64,000 bases of DNA from UBA6265 sp964526965 (GTDB lineage: Bacteria; Chloroflexota; Chloroflexia; Thermomicrobiales; UBA6265), in NCBI GenBank assembly GCA_964526965.1, contig CAZGML010000009.1, positions 33,825 to 97,824 of the forward strand, in the 5' to 3' direction. The first letter of the stretch is position 1. Every line of letters starts with the position of its first letter. The position numbers were made by a program, and so were the translations under genes. Below, one piece after another: positions 35,317-44,879 of the stretch. The notes under the pieces are model-generated. The model was not told the DNA's origin, searched no databases, and saw only the letters and a list, made by a program, of their open reading frames with translations.

Positions 35317-36408
35317 TTATCCCTCGTCGATCCAGTAGAACGGTTCCGCGAAGTAGCGGCGAATCGTCGCCTCATCCTGACGACTCATGGACGTCCCCGC
35401 TTCGTAGCGTGGCGTATCAACGAGCTCTTCATACGTCACATCCACGACGAGCTCGCCGTTCTCCAGCCTGATCCGCTCGCTGGGGAAGGCGACTGTTCTT
35501 CGACCCAGTCCGGGTTTGCGGCTGGTGCGCACAATGACGTAACGCAGGAAGTACTCGCTGTCGCTGAGATGTCCATGCTCGGTGTCGCTGGTCGATGCGT
35601 TCGAGTTGAATTCATAAACCAGGTCTTCAGCGCGACCGATCACTTCGCCGTAGCGGCTGCGAACCAGCCGTCCGCGGAAGTCCCGGGTTGTACTCTGTAG
35701 CGGCGGAGTGTTGGCGACATGCTTGAGCGGCGAAGCCGCGTCTGCAATGACCACTGCCGCGCCGATTCCTCGCGGACCGGTCTCAAGTAGCTCAGAAGCA
35801 CGCCGGAAAACGGAGGTATCGGTACGCGCAAGCCCGATGTACACCGGCATGCTTTTGATCAGCATGTGGTGCAATCTGCGCAATTGACTCGTATCCGTCG
35901 TTGTCACGGCAATGAAGGCCGAACCCACAACAATCCGCTGTTCCAGGTAGCTTGCCTCGTCGCGATCGAACCCAAACATCATGAACGTCTGCGAGAGTTG
36001 CCGGATTTCCGATCGATCCACCGATCCCAAGTCGTGGTCGGTATCCATGGTCTGAATCGTGTCGCGAATGGTGCTGAGGATTTGACCCACTGGACCGGCA
36101 GAAAGATAGGCTGCCCGGTCGGGCAGAATCAGTGAGGCCAGCCCTTTCAACCACTTGCCAGCGGCTTCAAGACTGCTACGCGCTACAACCTCCGAAAGCA
36201 CCGTACGATATGGATTCATCTCGTCATTTTCGCGCAACACCTGCTCACGCAAGATCACGGAGATGGTATTAGCCGGCTGCTGGCTACGGCGTAGCTTGCT
36301 CAGCACAATTTCGGCATCGATCACGTCGTCGAATAAGGTGGCGAGTGTGAATGCCGGTCGTTCAGATGATGGTGATGACTCATCGACCAGGGGCAGCATT
36401 GATGTCAT
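35317..36408 (-). CDS. YflT/general-stress-like domain protein with C-terminal PRC-barrel-like domain
   Basis: 363 aa; its ATG overlaps the stop of the upstream transporter gene (ATGA). The N-terminal part (FTLATLFDDVIDAEIVLSKLRR...ISVILRE) resembles the heat-induced stress protein 17M (YflT) fold, and a second similar half may begin near residue 140 (FMMFGFDRDEASYLEQRIVVGSAFIAVT). Residues about 240-340 (RDFRGRLVRSRYGEVIGRAEDLVYEF) look like a PRC-barrel. No membrane helix. Role unknown; co-transcription with an AI-2E family membrane protein suggests a stress or envelope context. Confidence 0.5.
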   Translation of the reverse strand: MTSMLPLVDESSPSSERPAFTLATLFDDVIDAEIVLSKLRRSQQPANTISVILREQVLRENDEMNPYRTVLSEVVARSSLEAAGKWLKGLASLILPDRAAYLSAGPVGQILSTIRDTIQTMDTDHDLGSVDRSEIRQLSQTFMMFGFDRDEASYLEQRIVVGSAFIAVTTTDTSQLRRLHHMLIKSMPVYIGLARTDTSVFRRASELLETGPRGIGAAVVIADAASPLKHVANTPPLQSTTRDFRGRLVRSRYGEVIGRAEDLVYEFNSNASTSDTEHGHLSDSEYFLRYVIVRTSRKPGLGRRTVAFPSERIRLENGELVVDVTYEELVDTPRYEAGTSMSRQDEATIRRYFAEPFYWIDEG

Positions 36409-37565
36409 TTGGCCCCTTTCTCGGCTGCGCGTAACGAAAGTCTCGATTTACCAGGTTCCACAAATGGTGAATCGAAGTGGTTTGGTGAAAGTGGTTGCAC
36501 GCTGAGTGTACTCAGCTCGGCGTCGATAACGTTGTCTCGCGAACGGAGCAGGCTGGTAATCACCACCTGCATGGCCGCACCAATTGGAATGGCAATGATT
36601 GAGCCGGCTGGTCCGCCGAGTTGATTACCGATCAGCACTGCCAGAATAACGGTGAGCGGAGTCATGCCAACCGTATGCTTCATGATTCGTGGCACCAGGA
36701 ACGCGCCTTCCAACTGTTGAATTGCAAATACCAGCACGATCACCAAAATCGCCTTTTCCGGGGAGTCCGTCAGTGCGACAGCAGCCGCAACTGCACCAGC
36801 GAGAATCGGGCCGAAGTAGGGGATCACTTCCAGCAGGCCGGCGAGGATCCCCAACGCAAGCCAGAAACGGAGATCGACCAGGTAGAAGACCGTGCCGCTA
36901 ATAACCCCAACAGCGAGCATAAGCAGAAGCTGGCCACGGGCCCAACCACCGATCCGGTACTCAACTTCATCCCAAATCGCATGCGCTCGTGGGCGTACTG
37001 CAAATGGGAAGAATCCGAGGAATCCGCGTTTGATCGATACTTTCTCAACCGTCCAGTAAAAGGTAACGATGAGTGAGGAAATCACACTGAGGCTGGCACC
37101 AAACAAGGTGTTCACAAAGCTGAATGCCTGATCCGGGTTGACGTTTGGATTGTTTCGGAAATTGTTCCAGGCTTGTTCTGTCTGGGAAATTACTCGCAAG
37201 CCGGTCCGCCTAAAGGTGTCGTTGCCGGAGTTGAGCGCCTGGTTGCGCAGGTTTTCGAATATCTCTGGTATCGAGTTTTCGAGGTTGGCGATCTGGCGAC
37301 CCAGCAGCGGCGAAACATAATAAACGCCCACGCCGATGATGGCGAAGAAGGCGATATAGAGAAGAAGTAACGCCTGACCTCGACTCAGGCCAACACGGCG
37401 AAGCCGGTTGATGAGCGGATCAAGAATCGCGCCGAAGAGGATGCCGATCGCCAATATGAGCAAGATCGATCGCACCTGCCACACGAACCAGGCGCTGACA
37501 GCAATGGCGATCACCAGGATAGTGGCGATTAGCACTCGCAGAATGTATGGCCTGGTTGATATCAA
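36405..37565 (-). CDS. AI-2E family (PerM-like) transporter
   Basis: 386 aa with about eight membrane helices. Typical features: two N-terminal helices (VLIATILVIAIAVSAWFVW, LLILAIGILFGAILDPLI), the amphipathic middle region, then VISGTVFYLVDLRFWLALGILAG, GLLEVIPYFGPILAGAVAA and QQLEGAFLVPRIMKHTVGMTPL, which are family signatures. Members act as exporters or Na+/H+ antiporters; a link to AI-2 is known for only a few. The gene starts 64 nt after pgi ends and overlaps the next gene by 4 nt. Confidence 0.88.
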   Translation of the reverse strand: MISTRPYILRVLIATILVIAIAVSAWFVWQVRSILLILAIGILFGAILDPLINRLRRVGLSRGQALLLLYIAFFAIIGVGVYYVSPLLGRQIANLENSIPEIFENLRNQALNSGNDTFRRTGLRVISQTEQAWNNFRNNPNVNPDQAFSFVNTLFGASLSVISSLIVTFYWTVEKVSIKRGFLGFFPFAVRPRAHAIWDEVEYRIGGWARGQLLLMLAVGVISGTVFYLVDLRFWLALGILAGLLEVIPYFGPILAGAVAAAVALTDSPEKAILVIVLVFAIQQLEGAFLVPRIMKHTVGMTPLTVILAVLIGNQLGGPAGSIIAIPIGAAMQVVITSLLRSRDNVIDAELSTLSVQPLSPNHFDSPFVEPGKSRLSLRAAEKGAK

Positions 37566-37590
37566 TGCTTGCTCCGCTTGCCGTCAATGC

Positions 37591-37612
37591 GGGAGGAGCC
37601 GCAGCTCCTCCC
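37591..37612. terminator. hairpin between pgi and transporter gene
   Basis: Perfect 9-bp arms GGGAGGAGC and GCTCCTCCC with a 4-nt loop, just downstream of the minus-strand pgi stop. No T-run follows on the minus strand, so it may slow rather than end transcription. Confidence 0.45.
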
Positions 37613-37629
37613 CCTTGATTATTGTGGTA

Positions 37630-39051
37630 CTAGCTCGGTCGGTTGATGTATTTGTCGGCATCGGCTGGTGTATGCAATAGCTCCGCCTTCAGGTCTTCGT
37701 AGCCTTCACGCTCCATTAACGCATATGTCGCGTTCTTGCCGGCTTCTACACCGGGCTGTCCGAATGGATTTACATGATACAGCGCACCAGCCATCACTGT
37801 CTGCAGTTGCATCATGTAGAAGAACTCACCAACAATACCGGCATCGATTGTCGGGATTGTGATCGTGAGGTTCGGCCGCTCTGCTTCTGTAAGCGCCCAT
37901 GCTGTGGCGTGGGCTTCGCGGCTGAGCAACTGACCGAGTTCACCACCATTCATATAACCGAGATCCGGGTGGGGTGGCTCGGGGATATCCACACTGTTGC
38001 GGTATTCCTCAACGGCAATTAATTGAATGAGCTTGTCGTTCGGGCCTTCGGTGTATAGCTGTACCTGGCTGTGCTGGTCGATTGCACCAAGCGCCTTAAT
38101 CGGTGTTTGCCCCGCGAATACGACTTCGTTGTCGGTGCTGAGTTTTTTGCCGAGGCTTTCCGCCCAGAGTTGTCGGAACCAGTCACTGATTCCAAAAAGT
38201 CCGTCGGCGTACGGCATGGTGACCAGCATCGATTTGTCGTGCTTCGTATCAGCCAATACCGAAAGCGCGGCCAGCAGGTAGGCAGGGTTATCGCGAACAA
38301 CGTCCGTCAGCGACCGTTCGCGCATGGCGCGGGCCCCGGCGAGCATTGCATGGATATCAACGCCAGCCAGTGCGGCTGGCAGCAGACCCACAGCGCTCAG
38401 CACTGTTTGGCGGCCGTCTACTCCCGGTGGCACCGGGAAGGTGCGGAAGCCCTGCTCATTCGCCATCTGGCGCAAGATGCCGGTTTCCGGATCAGTTGTG
38501 GCCACGATCTGCCTGGCGGCCTGTTCCTGACCGACTTCCTTTACAAGTGCATCTCGTACTACCAGGAAGTTTGCAGCCGTTTCCGCCGTCTGACCGCTCT
38601 TGGAAACGACGTTCACCAACGTCTTGCGGAGATTTACCGTCTCCAGCGTCGCCTGCACCTTCTCCGGATCCGGGTTGTCCAGCACGAAGAAGCGCGGGCC
38701 CACTCGTTTCTCATTCGATTGCAGGTTGCGGTGCGGGTGGCATAGCGCCATGATCGTGGCAATGGCCCCAAGTGACGACCCTCCAATGCCAATCAGGATG
38801 AAATCTTCGTACTCTTCGCGCGCCACAGCGGCGAATTCCGCGATCTCATCGGCAAGGGCAGTGTTGTCCGGCAGGTCTTGCCAGCGCTGCACCTGTTTAC
38901 TGTGCTCATCCTTGATACGAGCGTGCTGCTCGGAAATATATCCCTGCAGGTCATCAAGCTCGGCGTCGCTCACTCCGTGTTCAGTGCCGACAGCCGTGTC
39001 CATTGCGTTTCGATAATTAATTATCAGGCGAGAGGAAAGCTCATTGGTCAT
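37630..39051 (-). CDS. pgi: glucose-6-phosphate isomerase
   Basis: 473 aa from ATG 39051, with AAAGGA about 8 nt upstream. Signatures: FILIGIGGSSLGA, NVVSKSGQTAETAANF (sugar-phosphate binding), LWAESLGKK, DQHSQVQLYTEGP with the catalytic His, and NPFGQPGVEAGKNATYALM with the catalytic Lys. It interconverts glucose-6-phosphate and fructose-6-phosphate. Length and motif style match the Bacillus/Chloroflexi form, not the longer E. coli one. Divergent from the aminotransferase gene. Confidence 0.94.
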   Translation of the reverse strand: MTNELSSRLIINYRNAMDTAVGTEHGVSDAELDDLQGYISEQHARIKDEHSKQVQRWQDLPDNTALADEIAEFAAVAREEYEDFILIGIGGSSLGAIATIMALCHPHRNLQSNEKRVGPRFFVLDNPDPEKVQATLETVNLRKTLVNVVSKSGQTAETAANFLVVRDALVKEVGQEQAARQIVATTDPETGILRQMANEQGFRTFPVPPGVDGRQTVLSAVGLLPAALAGVDIHAMLAGARAMRERSLTDVVRDNPAYLLAALSVLADTKHDKSMLVTMPYADGLFGISDWFRQLWAESLGKKLSTDNEVVFAGQTPIKALGAIDQHSQVQLYTEGPNDKLIQLIAVEEYRNSVDIPEPPHPDLGYMNGGELGQLLSREAHATAWALTEAERPNLTITIPTIDAGIVGEFFYMMQLQTVMAGALYHVNPFGQPGVEAGKNATYALMEREGYEDLKAELLHTPADADKYINRPS

Positions 39052-39209
39052 ATCCGGATTCCTTTCACATCTGTGTGTGCGGATTTCTGCCCGTCTCACG
39101 GGCACTACCACGTTTAGAAGAATAGCACCGTGGTCGCTTTCGTGGCCGCATCGATCGTGCCTATGGCGTGCTTCTGCTTGCTCCCGTACCATAGGACGTA
39201 ACGGATTCA

Positions 39210-39239
39210 TTGCACCTCGAATTAAGTATGGATTGTATA
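39210..39239 (+). promoter_or_regulatory. candidate promoter of aminotransferase gene
   Basis: TTGCAC (39210-39215) and TGTATA (39234-39239) are 18 bp apart, 33 nt before the ATG at 39273. Sigma-70-like by eye only. Confidence 0.45.
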
Positions 39240-39272
39240 CATTTGAGGTGATCACGCAGAACTGGAGTCGCA

Positions 39273-40652
39273 ATGACATCACTGAGCATGACCAAAAAAT
39301 CGGTCGCCGATATGGCGAAAGAGCACGTTTGGCCACACCAGCTCCCCTGGAACGTTCAGGCGGAGAAAGACGGCCTCACGATCTTTGAAAGCGCCACGGG
39401 CTCGACGCTTAAGGACATTCATGGCAAGGAGTATATCGACGGTATCTCCGGCCTGTGGGTGGTAAACGCTGGCCACGGTCGTGAGGAGATCGCCGAGGTG
39501 ATGGCGGAGCAGGCGAAGAAGCTTGCCTACGTCTCTTCCGTGCAGTACACAAATGATCCCGCTGCCCATCTCGCCGACAAGCTGGCCGAAATTACGCCCG
39601 GAGACCTAAGCCGATCCTACTTCGTGAGTGGTGGCTCCGAGGCGGTGGAGACAGCACTGAAGATCGCGAAGCAGGTCCAGGCCATGCGCGGCTATCCGCG
39701 CCGCTACAAGATCATCGCCCGCCGCGGCAGTTACCACGGCATGACCCACGGTGCCATGAGCCTCACGGCAACCCGCGAAGAGAAGTGGTTCGGCCCGTTC
39801 ATGTACGGCGTCTCTCATGTTCCGGCACCAAACCAGTATCGCAACGACTTCGGCCTCGAAGGTGAAGAAGGCGATATCATGGCCGCCCGGTATGTGGAGC
39901 AGGAGATCATCAACCAGGGCCCCGAATCCGTCGCTGCGGTGATTGGCGAGCCGATTTCCAGCGCAGCTGGCATTCACGTTCCCAGCCCCAAGTACTGGCA
40001 AATGCTGCGGGAGATTTGCGACCGACACGGCGTGATTCTCATCGCCGACGAGGTTATCAACGGCTTCGGCCGCACGGGTACCATGTTCTGCCTCGAGCAG
40101 ATGGGTGGCGTGGTGCCGGATATCATGACCGTCGCCAAGGGCATCACCAGCGGATATATGCCAATGGGTGCCGCGATTGCTTCGCCGAAGATCTTTGAAG
40201 AATTCGAAAAGCAGTCGGACGTTTCAATGGGCCACCTGCTGACCTTCGGTGGACACGCTGTAGCTGCAGCTGCCGCCTTGAAGAATATCGAGATTCTTGA
40301 GCAGGAGAAGCTCCCCGAGCGCGGCGCCGAGATGGGAACATACCTGCGCGAGCAGCTCGAACAGCTCCGCAGTCACCCGTCCGTCGGTGATGTGCGAGGT
40401 GTCGGCCTGCTCCAGGGCATCGAGGTGGTGAAGAACAAGGAGAAGAAGACCCCGCTCGACAAGAACGACAAGTTCTGCGTCGAACTCGGCAAGAAGGTGT
40501 TCGAGAAGGGGCTCGTAACGCGCACCTGGAACATCGTCCATTTCGCACCGCCGCTGGTGGTCACCAAGGACGAGATCGACCGCATGGTCACCATTGTTGA
40601 CGAGGCACTGACGGAGACAGAACAGGAGTTCGCCCACGAACTCGAGAGTTAG
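39273..40652 (+). CDS. class III aminotransferase (omega-amino acid / pyruvate type)
   Basis: 459 aa from ATG 39273, with GGAG 5 nt upstream. PLP fold type I: YIDGISGLWVVNAGHGREEI, YFVSGGSEAVETALKIAKQ, RRGSYHGMTHGAMSLT, LIADEVINGFGRTGTMF and the PLP lysine in TVAKGITSGYMPMGA. The overall pattern matches the subgroup with taurine-, putrescine- and beta-alanine-pyruvate transaminases. No catabolic neighbours reveal the amino donor. A strong terminator follows 21 nt downstream. Confidence 0.88.
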   Translation: MTSLSMTKKSVADMAKEHVWPHQLPWNVQAEKDGLTIFESATGSTLKDIHGKEYIDGISGLWVVNAGHGREEIAEVMAEQAKKLAYVSSVQYTNDPAAHLADKLAEITPGDLSRSYFVSGGSEAVETALKIAKQVQAMRGYPRRYKIIARRGSYHGMTHGAMSLTATREEKWFGPFMYGVSHVPAPNQYRNDFGLEGEEGDIMAARYVEQEIINQGPESVAAVIGEPISSAAGIHVPSPKYWQMLREICDRHGVILIADEVINGFGRTGTMFCLEQMGGVVPDIMTVAKGITSGYMPMGAAIASPKIFEEFEKQSDVSMGHLLTFGGHAVAAAAALKNIEILEQEKLPERGAEMGTYLREQLEQLRSHPSVGDVRGVGLLQGIEVVKNKEKKTPLDKNDKFCVELGKKVFEKGLVTRTWNIVHFAPPLVVTKDEIDRMVTIVDEALTETEQEFAHELES

Positions 40653-40673
40653 TTCAACACCTCAAAAACGCCT

Positions 40674-40709
40674 AAAGGACCGGGTAGTGTATGCTGCCCG
40701 GTCCTTTTT
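40674..40709 (+). terminator. intrinsic terminator after aminotransferase
   Basis: Perfect 11-bp arms AAAGGACCGGG (40674-40684) and CCCGGTCCTTT (40697-40707) with a T-run. Just beyond is a small inverted repeat CGTTATT/AATAACG (40711-40733). The rest of the 216-nt gap before coxB shows no gene. Confidence 0.9.
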
Positions 40710-40868
40710 ACGTTATTTAGCAAGAGAATAACGCCGGAACATGGCATGAAGCTTGCGAAACGCATTTCACAAGATTGTGCTTTGTATCGCAAGTCGGGAT
40801 GCATACACCATCGAAGAGAATAGTCCGTTGGATTTTATAGGCCGAACAACGTCTGGTGGAAGGACGAG

Positions 40869-41921
40869 GTGGGCAATATTGGCTTACTCCAATTTCGGGG
40901 GGACACCCGCAACCGGGGCCCGACCAAACGGCTAAAGCGATTCGCCAGGGCGAACAGTTTGCTCACGCTGTTGCTTTTGTTAACAGCATGCGGTGGATCG
41001 CAATCGATGCTCGATGCCGCCGGAACAGGAGCGCGGGAGACGCTTTCAATCTGGTGGCTCATGTTCGGGCTGGGTACCGTCATTTTCATCGCTGTACTCG
41101 CTCTTCTCTGGTTCGCGGTGTCGCGCTCTGCGGCCCCCGCCGAAGCAACTTCCAAAAATACGCGAACCCGCATCGTTGTACTTGGCGGCATTGTGGTGCC
41201 GGTTATCGTAATTGCGATCGTCTTCACGTTCAGTACCCGTGGCCTCGTAGCTATCAGCGATTTGGGCGGCGATGATAGCGTAACGATCGATGTCGTTGCC
41301 CACCAGTTCTGGTGGGAGGTTGCCTACCCGGATGAAGGCTTCGTCACTGCAAATGAAATTCATATCCCTGTCGATGAGGACGTAGAAGTTCGTCTCACTT
41401 CTGAAGATGTGATCCATTCGTTCTGGGTTCCCTCCCTGCACGGCAAAATCGATGTCATGCCAGGGCACACGACCAGCATCACCCTCAAAGCCGAAGAAAC
41501 CGGTACGTATCGTGGCCAGTGCGCGCAATTCTGTGGCGTGCAACACGCTAATATGGCGTTCCTCGTGGTAGCCGAAGCGGCCGAAGACTATCGGGCCTGG
41601 GCAGACCACCAGGCGCAACCGGCGGAGTCCGTTCCCGAGAACGACGCAATTGCTCGCGGACAGGACATCTTCTTCAGCTCGGCCTGTGTCTACTGCCACA
41701 CGGTGCGCGGAACCGCAGCCAATGGGCAGCTCGGGCCAGACCTCACACACTTCAACAGTCGAGAAACCATCGGCGCAGGAATCCTGCCAAATAACCGCGG
41801 CAATTTAGCGGGCTGGGTCGTTGATCCTCAGGAGATCAAGCCCGGTAATCACATGCCTGGTATCACCCTCAGCGGCGAGGAGTTGGATAGCTTGCTTGAT
41901 TATCTGGAGAGTTTGGATTGA
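40869..41921 (+). CDS. coxB: cytochrome c oxidase subunit II with fused cytochrome c domain (caa3 type)
   Basis: 350 aa from GTG 40869, with AAGGA 4 nt upstream. Signal segment LLTLLLLLTACGG with a lipobox Cys near residue 37, then two membrane helices. The cupredoxin part has FWWEVAYP, VIHSFWVPSLHGKIDVMPG and the CuA ligands in CAQFCGVQHANM. The C-terminal ~90 residues are a cytochrome c with CVYCH and a distal Met in GNHMPG. It takes electrons from soluble or lipoprotein cytochrome c and passes them to subunit I. First gene of a long operon. Confidence 0.94.
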   Translation: MGNIGLLQFRGDTRNRGPTKRLKRFARANSLLTLLLLLTACGGSQSMLDAAGTGARETLSIWWLMFGLGTVIFIAVLALLWFAVSRSAAPAEATSKNTRTRIVVLGGIVVPVIVIAIVFTFSTRGLVAISDLGGDDSVTIDVVAHQFWWEVAYPDEGFVTANEIHIPVDEDVEVRLTSEDVIHSFWVPSLHGKIDVMPGHTTSITLKAEETGTYRGQCAQFCGVQHANMAFLVVAEAAEDYRAWADHQAQPAESVPENDAIARGQDIFFSSACVYCHTVRGTAANGQLGPDLTHFNSRETIGAGILPNNRGNLAGWVVDPQEIKPGNHMPGITLSGEELDSLLDYLESLD

Positions 41922-43849
41922 TGACTGCGAACACTGCCAACACTGCGGTCCATGGAACAGACTCCCCGATAGAGGAGCGGCTGACAGATACCTGGGAGCG
42001 GCCCCCCGGGATTTGGGGATTCCTTTCCGCGGTTAACCACAAAACAGTTGCTACCCGCTACATCGTTACGGCGTTTATTTTCTTCGCACTGGCGGGCATT
42101 GCTGCACTCATCATGCGAGTGCAGTTGGCCCAGCCGGAACTACACATCATCTCGCCGGATCTCTACAACCAACTTTTCACGACCCACGGCACGACCATGA
42201 TGTTCCTGTTCGCCATCCCGATCGTGGAAGCGATAGGCATGTACTTCGTGCCGATGATGGTCGGTGCGCGCGATATGGCCTTCCCTCGCCTAAATGCCTT
42301 CGGCTATTGGGTCTACCTCATTAGCGGAGTCACCGTCTGGGTAGCGCTCTTTTTTGGGAATGGGCCAGATGCCGGCTGGTTTAACTATGTGCCACTTTCG
42401 GGTGTAGAAGCCTCACCTGGACTGGGTATTGATGTTTGGACCACTGCCATCACGTTTATGGAGATCGCGGCGCTGGTAGCCGGGGTGGAGCTGATCGTGA
42501 CGGTCTTCAAGATGCGGGCGGTGGGCATGTCTCTGAACCGCATGCCGGTTTTTGTCTGGGCTATGCTCATAACCTCATTCATGATCGTTTTCGCCATGCC
42601 GGCAGTCATGCTAGCCAGCGTCATGCTGCTGCTCGATCGTCAGGTCGGTACAGGGTTTTTTGATCCGGCCATGGGTGGCGATGCGCTGCTCTGGCAGCAT
42701 CTTTTCTGGGTGTTTGGCCACCCGGAAGTCTACATTATCCTCCTCCCCGGGCTTGGAGTGGTCTCAACAATCGTCTCCACCTTTGCTCAGCGCGGAAATG
42801 TCGCCTACACGTTGCTCACCGCCTCACTCGTGGCGATCGGGTTCCTCAGCTTCGGCTTGTGGGTGCACCACATGTTCACCACCGGATTGCCGTGGCTCAG
42901 CATGAATCTCTTTGAAGCGGCGAGTATGTCCATTGCAATCCCCAGCGGTATTGCCATCTTCAGCTGGATCGCGACCTTCTGGGGCACGAGGCCGGAAACG
43001 AAGTCTCCCCTCCTGTATGTTTACGGGTTCTTCTTCATCTTTATTCTCGGCGGCATCACCGGAGTCATGGTGGCATCGATTCCGTTCAACACGCAGATTC
43101 ACGATACCTATTTCGTCGTGGCTCACTTCCACTACGTGCTGATTGGAACGTCGATTTTCCCGCTATTGGGCGGGTTGCACTACTGGTTTCCAAAGATCGC
43201 CGGGAAGATGTTGGATGAAACACTGGGCAGGGTATCCTTCTGGCTCGCCTTTATCGGATTCAATATCACCTTCTTCCCCATGCACATTCTCGGGTTTATG
43301 GGTATGCCACGGCAGGTATACACCTACCGGGAAGGACTTGGCTGGGGTGCGCCAAACATGATATCCACCGTTGGTGGTTTCATTCTTGGCCTTGGAATGC
43401 TGGTCTTCTTCATCAACGTGTTCCGCGCCCTGAAGTGGGGTAAAGATGCTCCGCCGAATCCGTGGGGAGCTGGCACGCTGGAGTGGGTGACTCCATCGCC
43501 GCCGCCGCCGTACAATTTTGTGGTTCCCCCGAAAGTGAAAGATCGATTCCCGCTCTGGGAGAACGAGAACGAGGGGCCAGCGGATGAAGATGCCCTGCAG
43601 GTGCTTGCATCTGAGGAATTCCCCCAGCAGCCTCACCGGCGTGAATCGCCAGGCACCCGGCTCATGGACGCATCGCTTGAACGAACCGTGGTCGTGGCAG
43701 AGCCTTCAATCGCCCCGCTGCTTACAGCTTTGTCTGTAGGTGTGCTGGTTATCGGCACCATGTTTACGCTGTGGATCGTGCCGATTGCGCTGCCATTCGT
43801 TTTTGCCAGTATCGTCATGTGGCTCTGGCCAGATAAGAAGGAGTGGTAA
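41921..43849 (+). CDS. coxA: cytochrome c oxidase subunit I
   Basis: 642 aa; ATG 41921 shares one base with the coxB stop (TGATG). At least 12 membrane helices plus a C-terminal extension carrying an acidic linker and two more helices. Heme and copper ligands: FTTHGTTMMF, FGHPEVYIILLPG (CuB His with cross-linked Tyr), WVHHMFTTG and VVAHFHYVLIG. The HPEVY form marks an A-type heme-copper oxidase. It reduces O2 and pumps protons. The PPPPPY linker and extension are typical of longer caa3 subunit I proteins. Confidence 0.96.
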   Translation: MTANTANTAVHGTDSPIEERLTDTWERPPGIWGFLSAVNHKTVATRYIVTAFIFFALAGIAALIMRVQLAQPELHIISPDLYNQLFTTHGTTMMFLFAIPIVEAIGMYFVPMMVGARDMAFPRLNAFGYWVYLISGVTVWVALFFGNGPDAGWFNYVPLSGVEASPGLGIDVWTTAITFMEIAALVAGVELIVTVFKMRAVGMSLNRMPVFVWAMLITSFMIVFAMPAVMLASVMLLLDRQVGTGFFDPAMGGDALLWQHLFWVFGHPEVYIILLPGLGVVSTIVSTFAQRGNVAYTLLTASLVAIGFLSFGLWVHHMFTTGLPWLSMNLFEAASMSIAIPSGIAIFSWIATFWGTRPETKSPLLYVYGFFFIFILGGITGVMVASIPFNTQIHDTYFVVAHFHYVLIGTSIFPLLGGLHYWFPKIAGKMLDETLGRVSFWLAFIGFNITFFPMHILGFMGMPRQVYTYREGLGWGAPNMISTVGGFILGLGMLVFFINVFRALKWGKDAPPNPWGAGTLEWVTPSPPPPYNFVVPPKVKDRFPLWENENEGPADEDALQVLASEEFPQQPHRRESPGTRLMDASLERTVVVAEPSIAPLLTALSVGVLVIGTMFTLWIVPIALPFVFASIVMWLWPDKKEW

Positions 43850-44463
43850 TGAGCACAACGACGTATAACACCATCTCCGGACACAAGCCTCTTCCACATC
43901 TCGCATCCGGGAGCCAGGGCACTGGTTGGTGGGGAATCGTGATGCTGTTGATGATCGAATCAGCAGTGTTTGCCGGCCTCATCGCCAGCTACTTCTACCT
44001 GTTCGCCAATGCAGATGCGTGGCCATCAGGAGATGCATCGCCGCCGGATATGGTCATTCCGATCGTTTATTCAGTTGTGTTGCTGGCCAGTGGCTTACTT
44101 GCCTTTCTGGGCAATAAAGCAATACAAGCCGGCGATATACGTCGAATGCGAATTTTGCGTATTTCCGGATGTGTGGCGCTGGCTATTTTCCTGGTGCTGA
44201 AAGCGTATGAATATCTCAACCTCGATTACTTGTGGAGCGATAGCGCCTACACCTCGATTCTGTGGCTCATTGCCGGGTTCCACACTGCGCATGTGATCTC
44301 GGTGTTGCTCAAGGAAATCGTGATTCAGGTGCTCGCTGCCAAAGGGTTCTTTACGCAAGAACGGCAGGGAGCCATCAGGGCAGGCACGCTCTACTGGAGC
44401 TACGTTGTTTTAATGTGGATTCCACTCTTTGCCACGCTCTATATCTTCCCGAACTTCGCATAG
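43849..44463 (+). CDS. coxC: cytochrome c oxidase subunit III
   Basis: 204 aa; ATG 43849 overlaps the coxA stop by one base (TAATG), with AAGGAG 6 nt upstream. Five membrane helices and the family patterns GWWGIVMLLMIESAVFAGLIASYFYL and WLIAGFHTAHVISVLL, where Glu in the first helix and the HxxHV segment are expected. It stabilises the catalytic core of the oxidase. Confidence 0.9.
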   Translation: MSTTTYNTISGHKPLPHLASGSQGTGWWGIVMLLMIESAVFAGLIASYFYLFANADAWPSGDASPPDMVIPIVYSVVLLASGLLAFLGNKAIQAGDIRRMRILRISGCVALAIFLVLKAYEYLNLDYLWSDSAYTSILWLIAGFHTAHVISVLLKEIVIQVLAAKGFFTQERQGAIRAGTLYWSYVVLMWIPLFATLYIFPNFA

Positions 44464-44474
44464 AGGAGAGATTC

Positions 44475-44879
44475 ATGGTTGCTGAAAACCAACAACAGAA
44501 TATCCCCTCTCAACCGCGTTCCAAAGGTGCACGCGTCTTCACGTTCTTTGCCATGCTTGGTGGTCCGCTGGCGTGGGCGACACATCTCTGCGTCATGTAC
44601 TTCCTCGTGCAGCCAGTATGTCGGTTGGGTGGTGAAGCGTGGTTCCACGTCACGACTGTGGCAATGCTGCTGGTATGCGTAGCTGCTGCGCTGGCGGCCT
44701 GGAGGCACCGTCAAGGTGACGCCGAATTTAGCGACCGGGCTGCCGGCGAAGGAACGTGGAAGTCGTTTGTTTCGCTCTTCGGTCTCGCCAGTTCCGCCAT
44801 CTTCGCCTACGCCATTCTGTACCAATGGTTCCCGGTACTAACGACCGGAGCCTGTGAAGGAATGCGACCGCTGCCATGA
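44475..44879 (+). CDS. small membrane protein of the oxidase operon
   Basis: 134 aa from ATG 44475, with GAGGAGAG upstream. Three membrane helices: FAMLGGPLAWATHLCVMYFL, HVTTVAMLLVCVAAALAAW and FGLASSAIFAYAILYQWFPV. Conserved-looking Cys at LCVMYFLVQPVC and in the outer-facing end GACEG. I do not recognise a named family. Position between coxC and ctaG, with a 4-nt overlap onto ctaG, indicates an oxidase assembly or accessory subunit. Confidence 0.65.
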   Translation: MVAENQQQNIPSQPRSKGARVFTFFAMLGGPLAWATHLCVMYFLVQPVCRLGGEAWFHVTTVAMLLVCVAAALAAWRHRQGDAEFSDRAAGEGTWKSFVSLFGLASSAIFAYAILYQWFPVLTTGACEGMRPLP

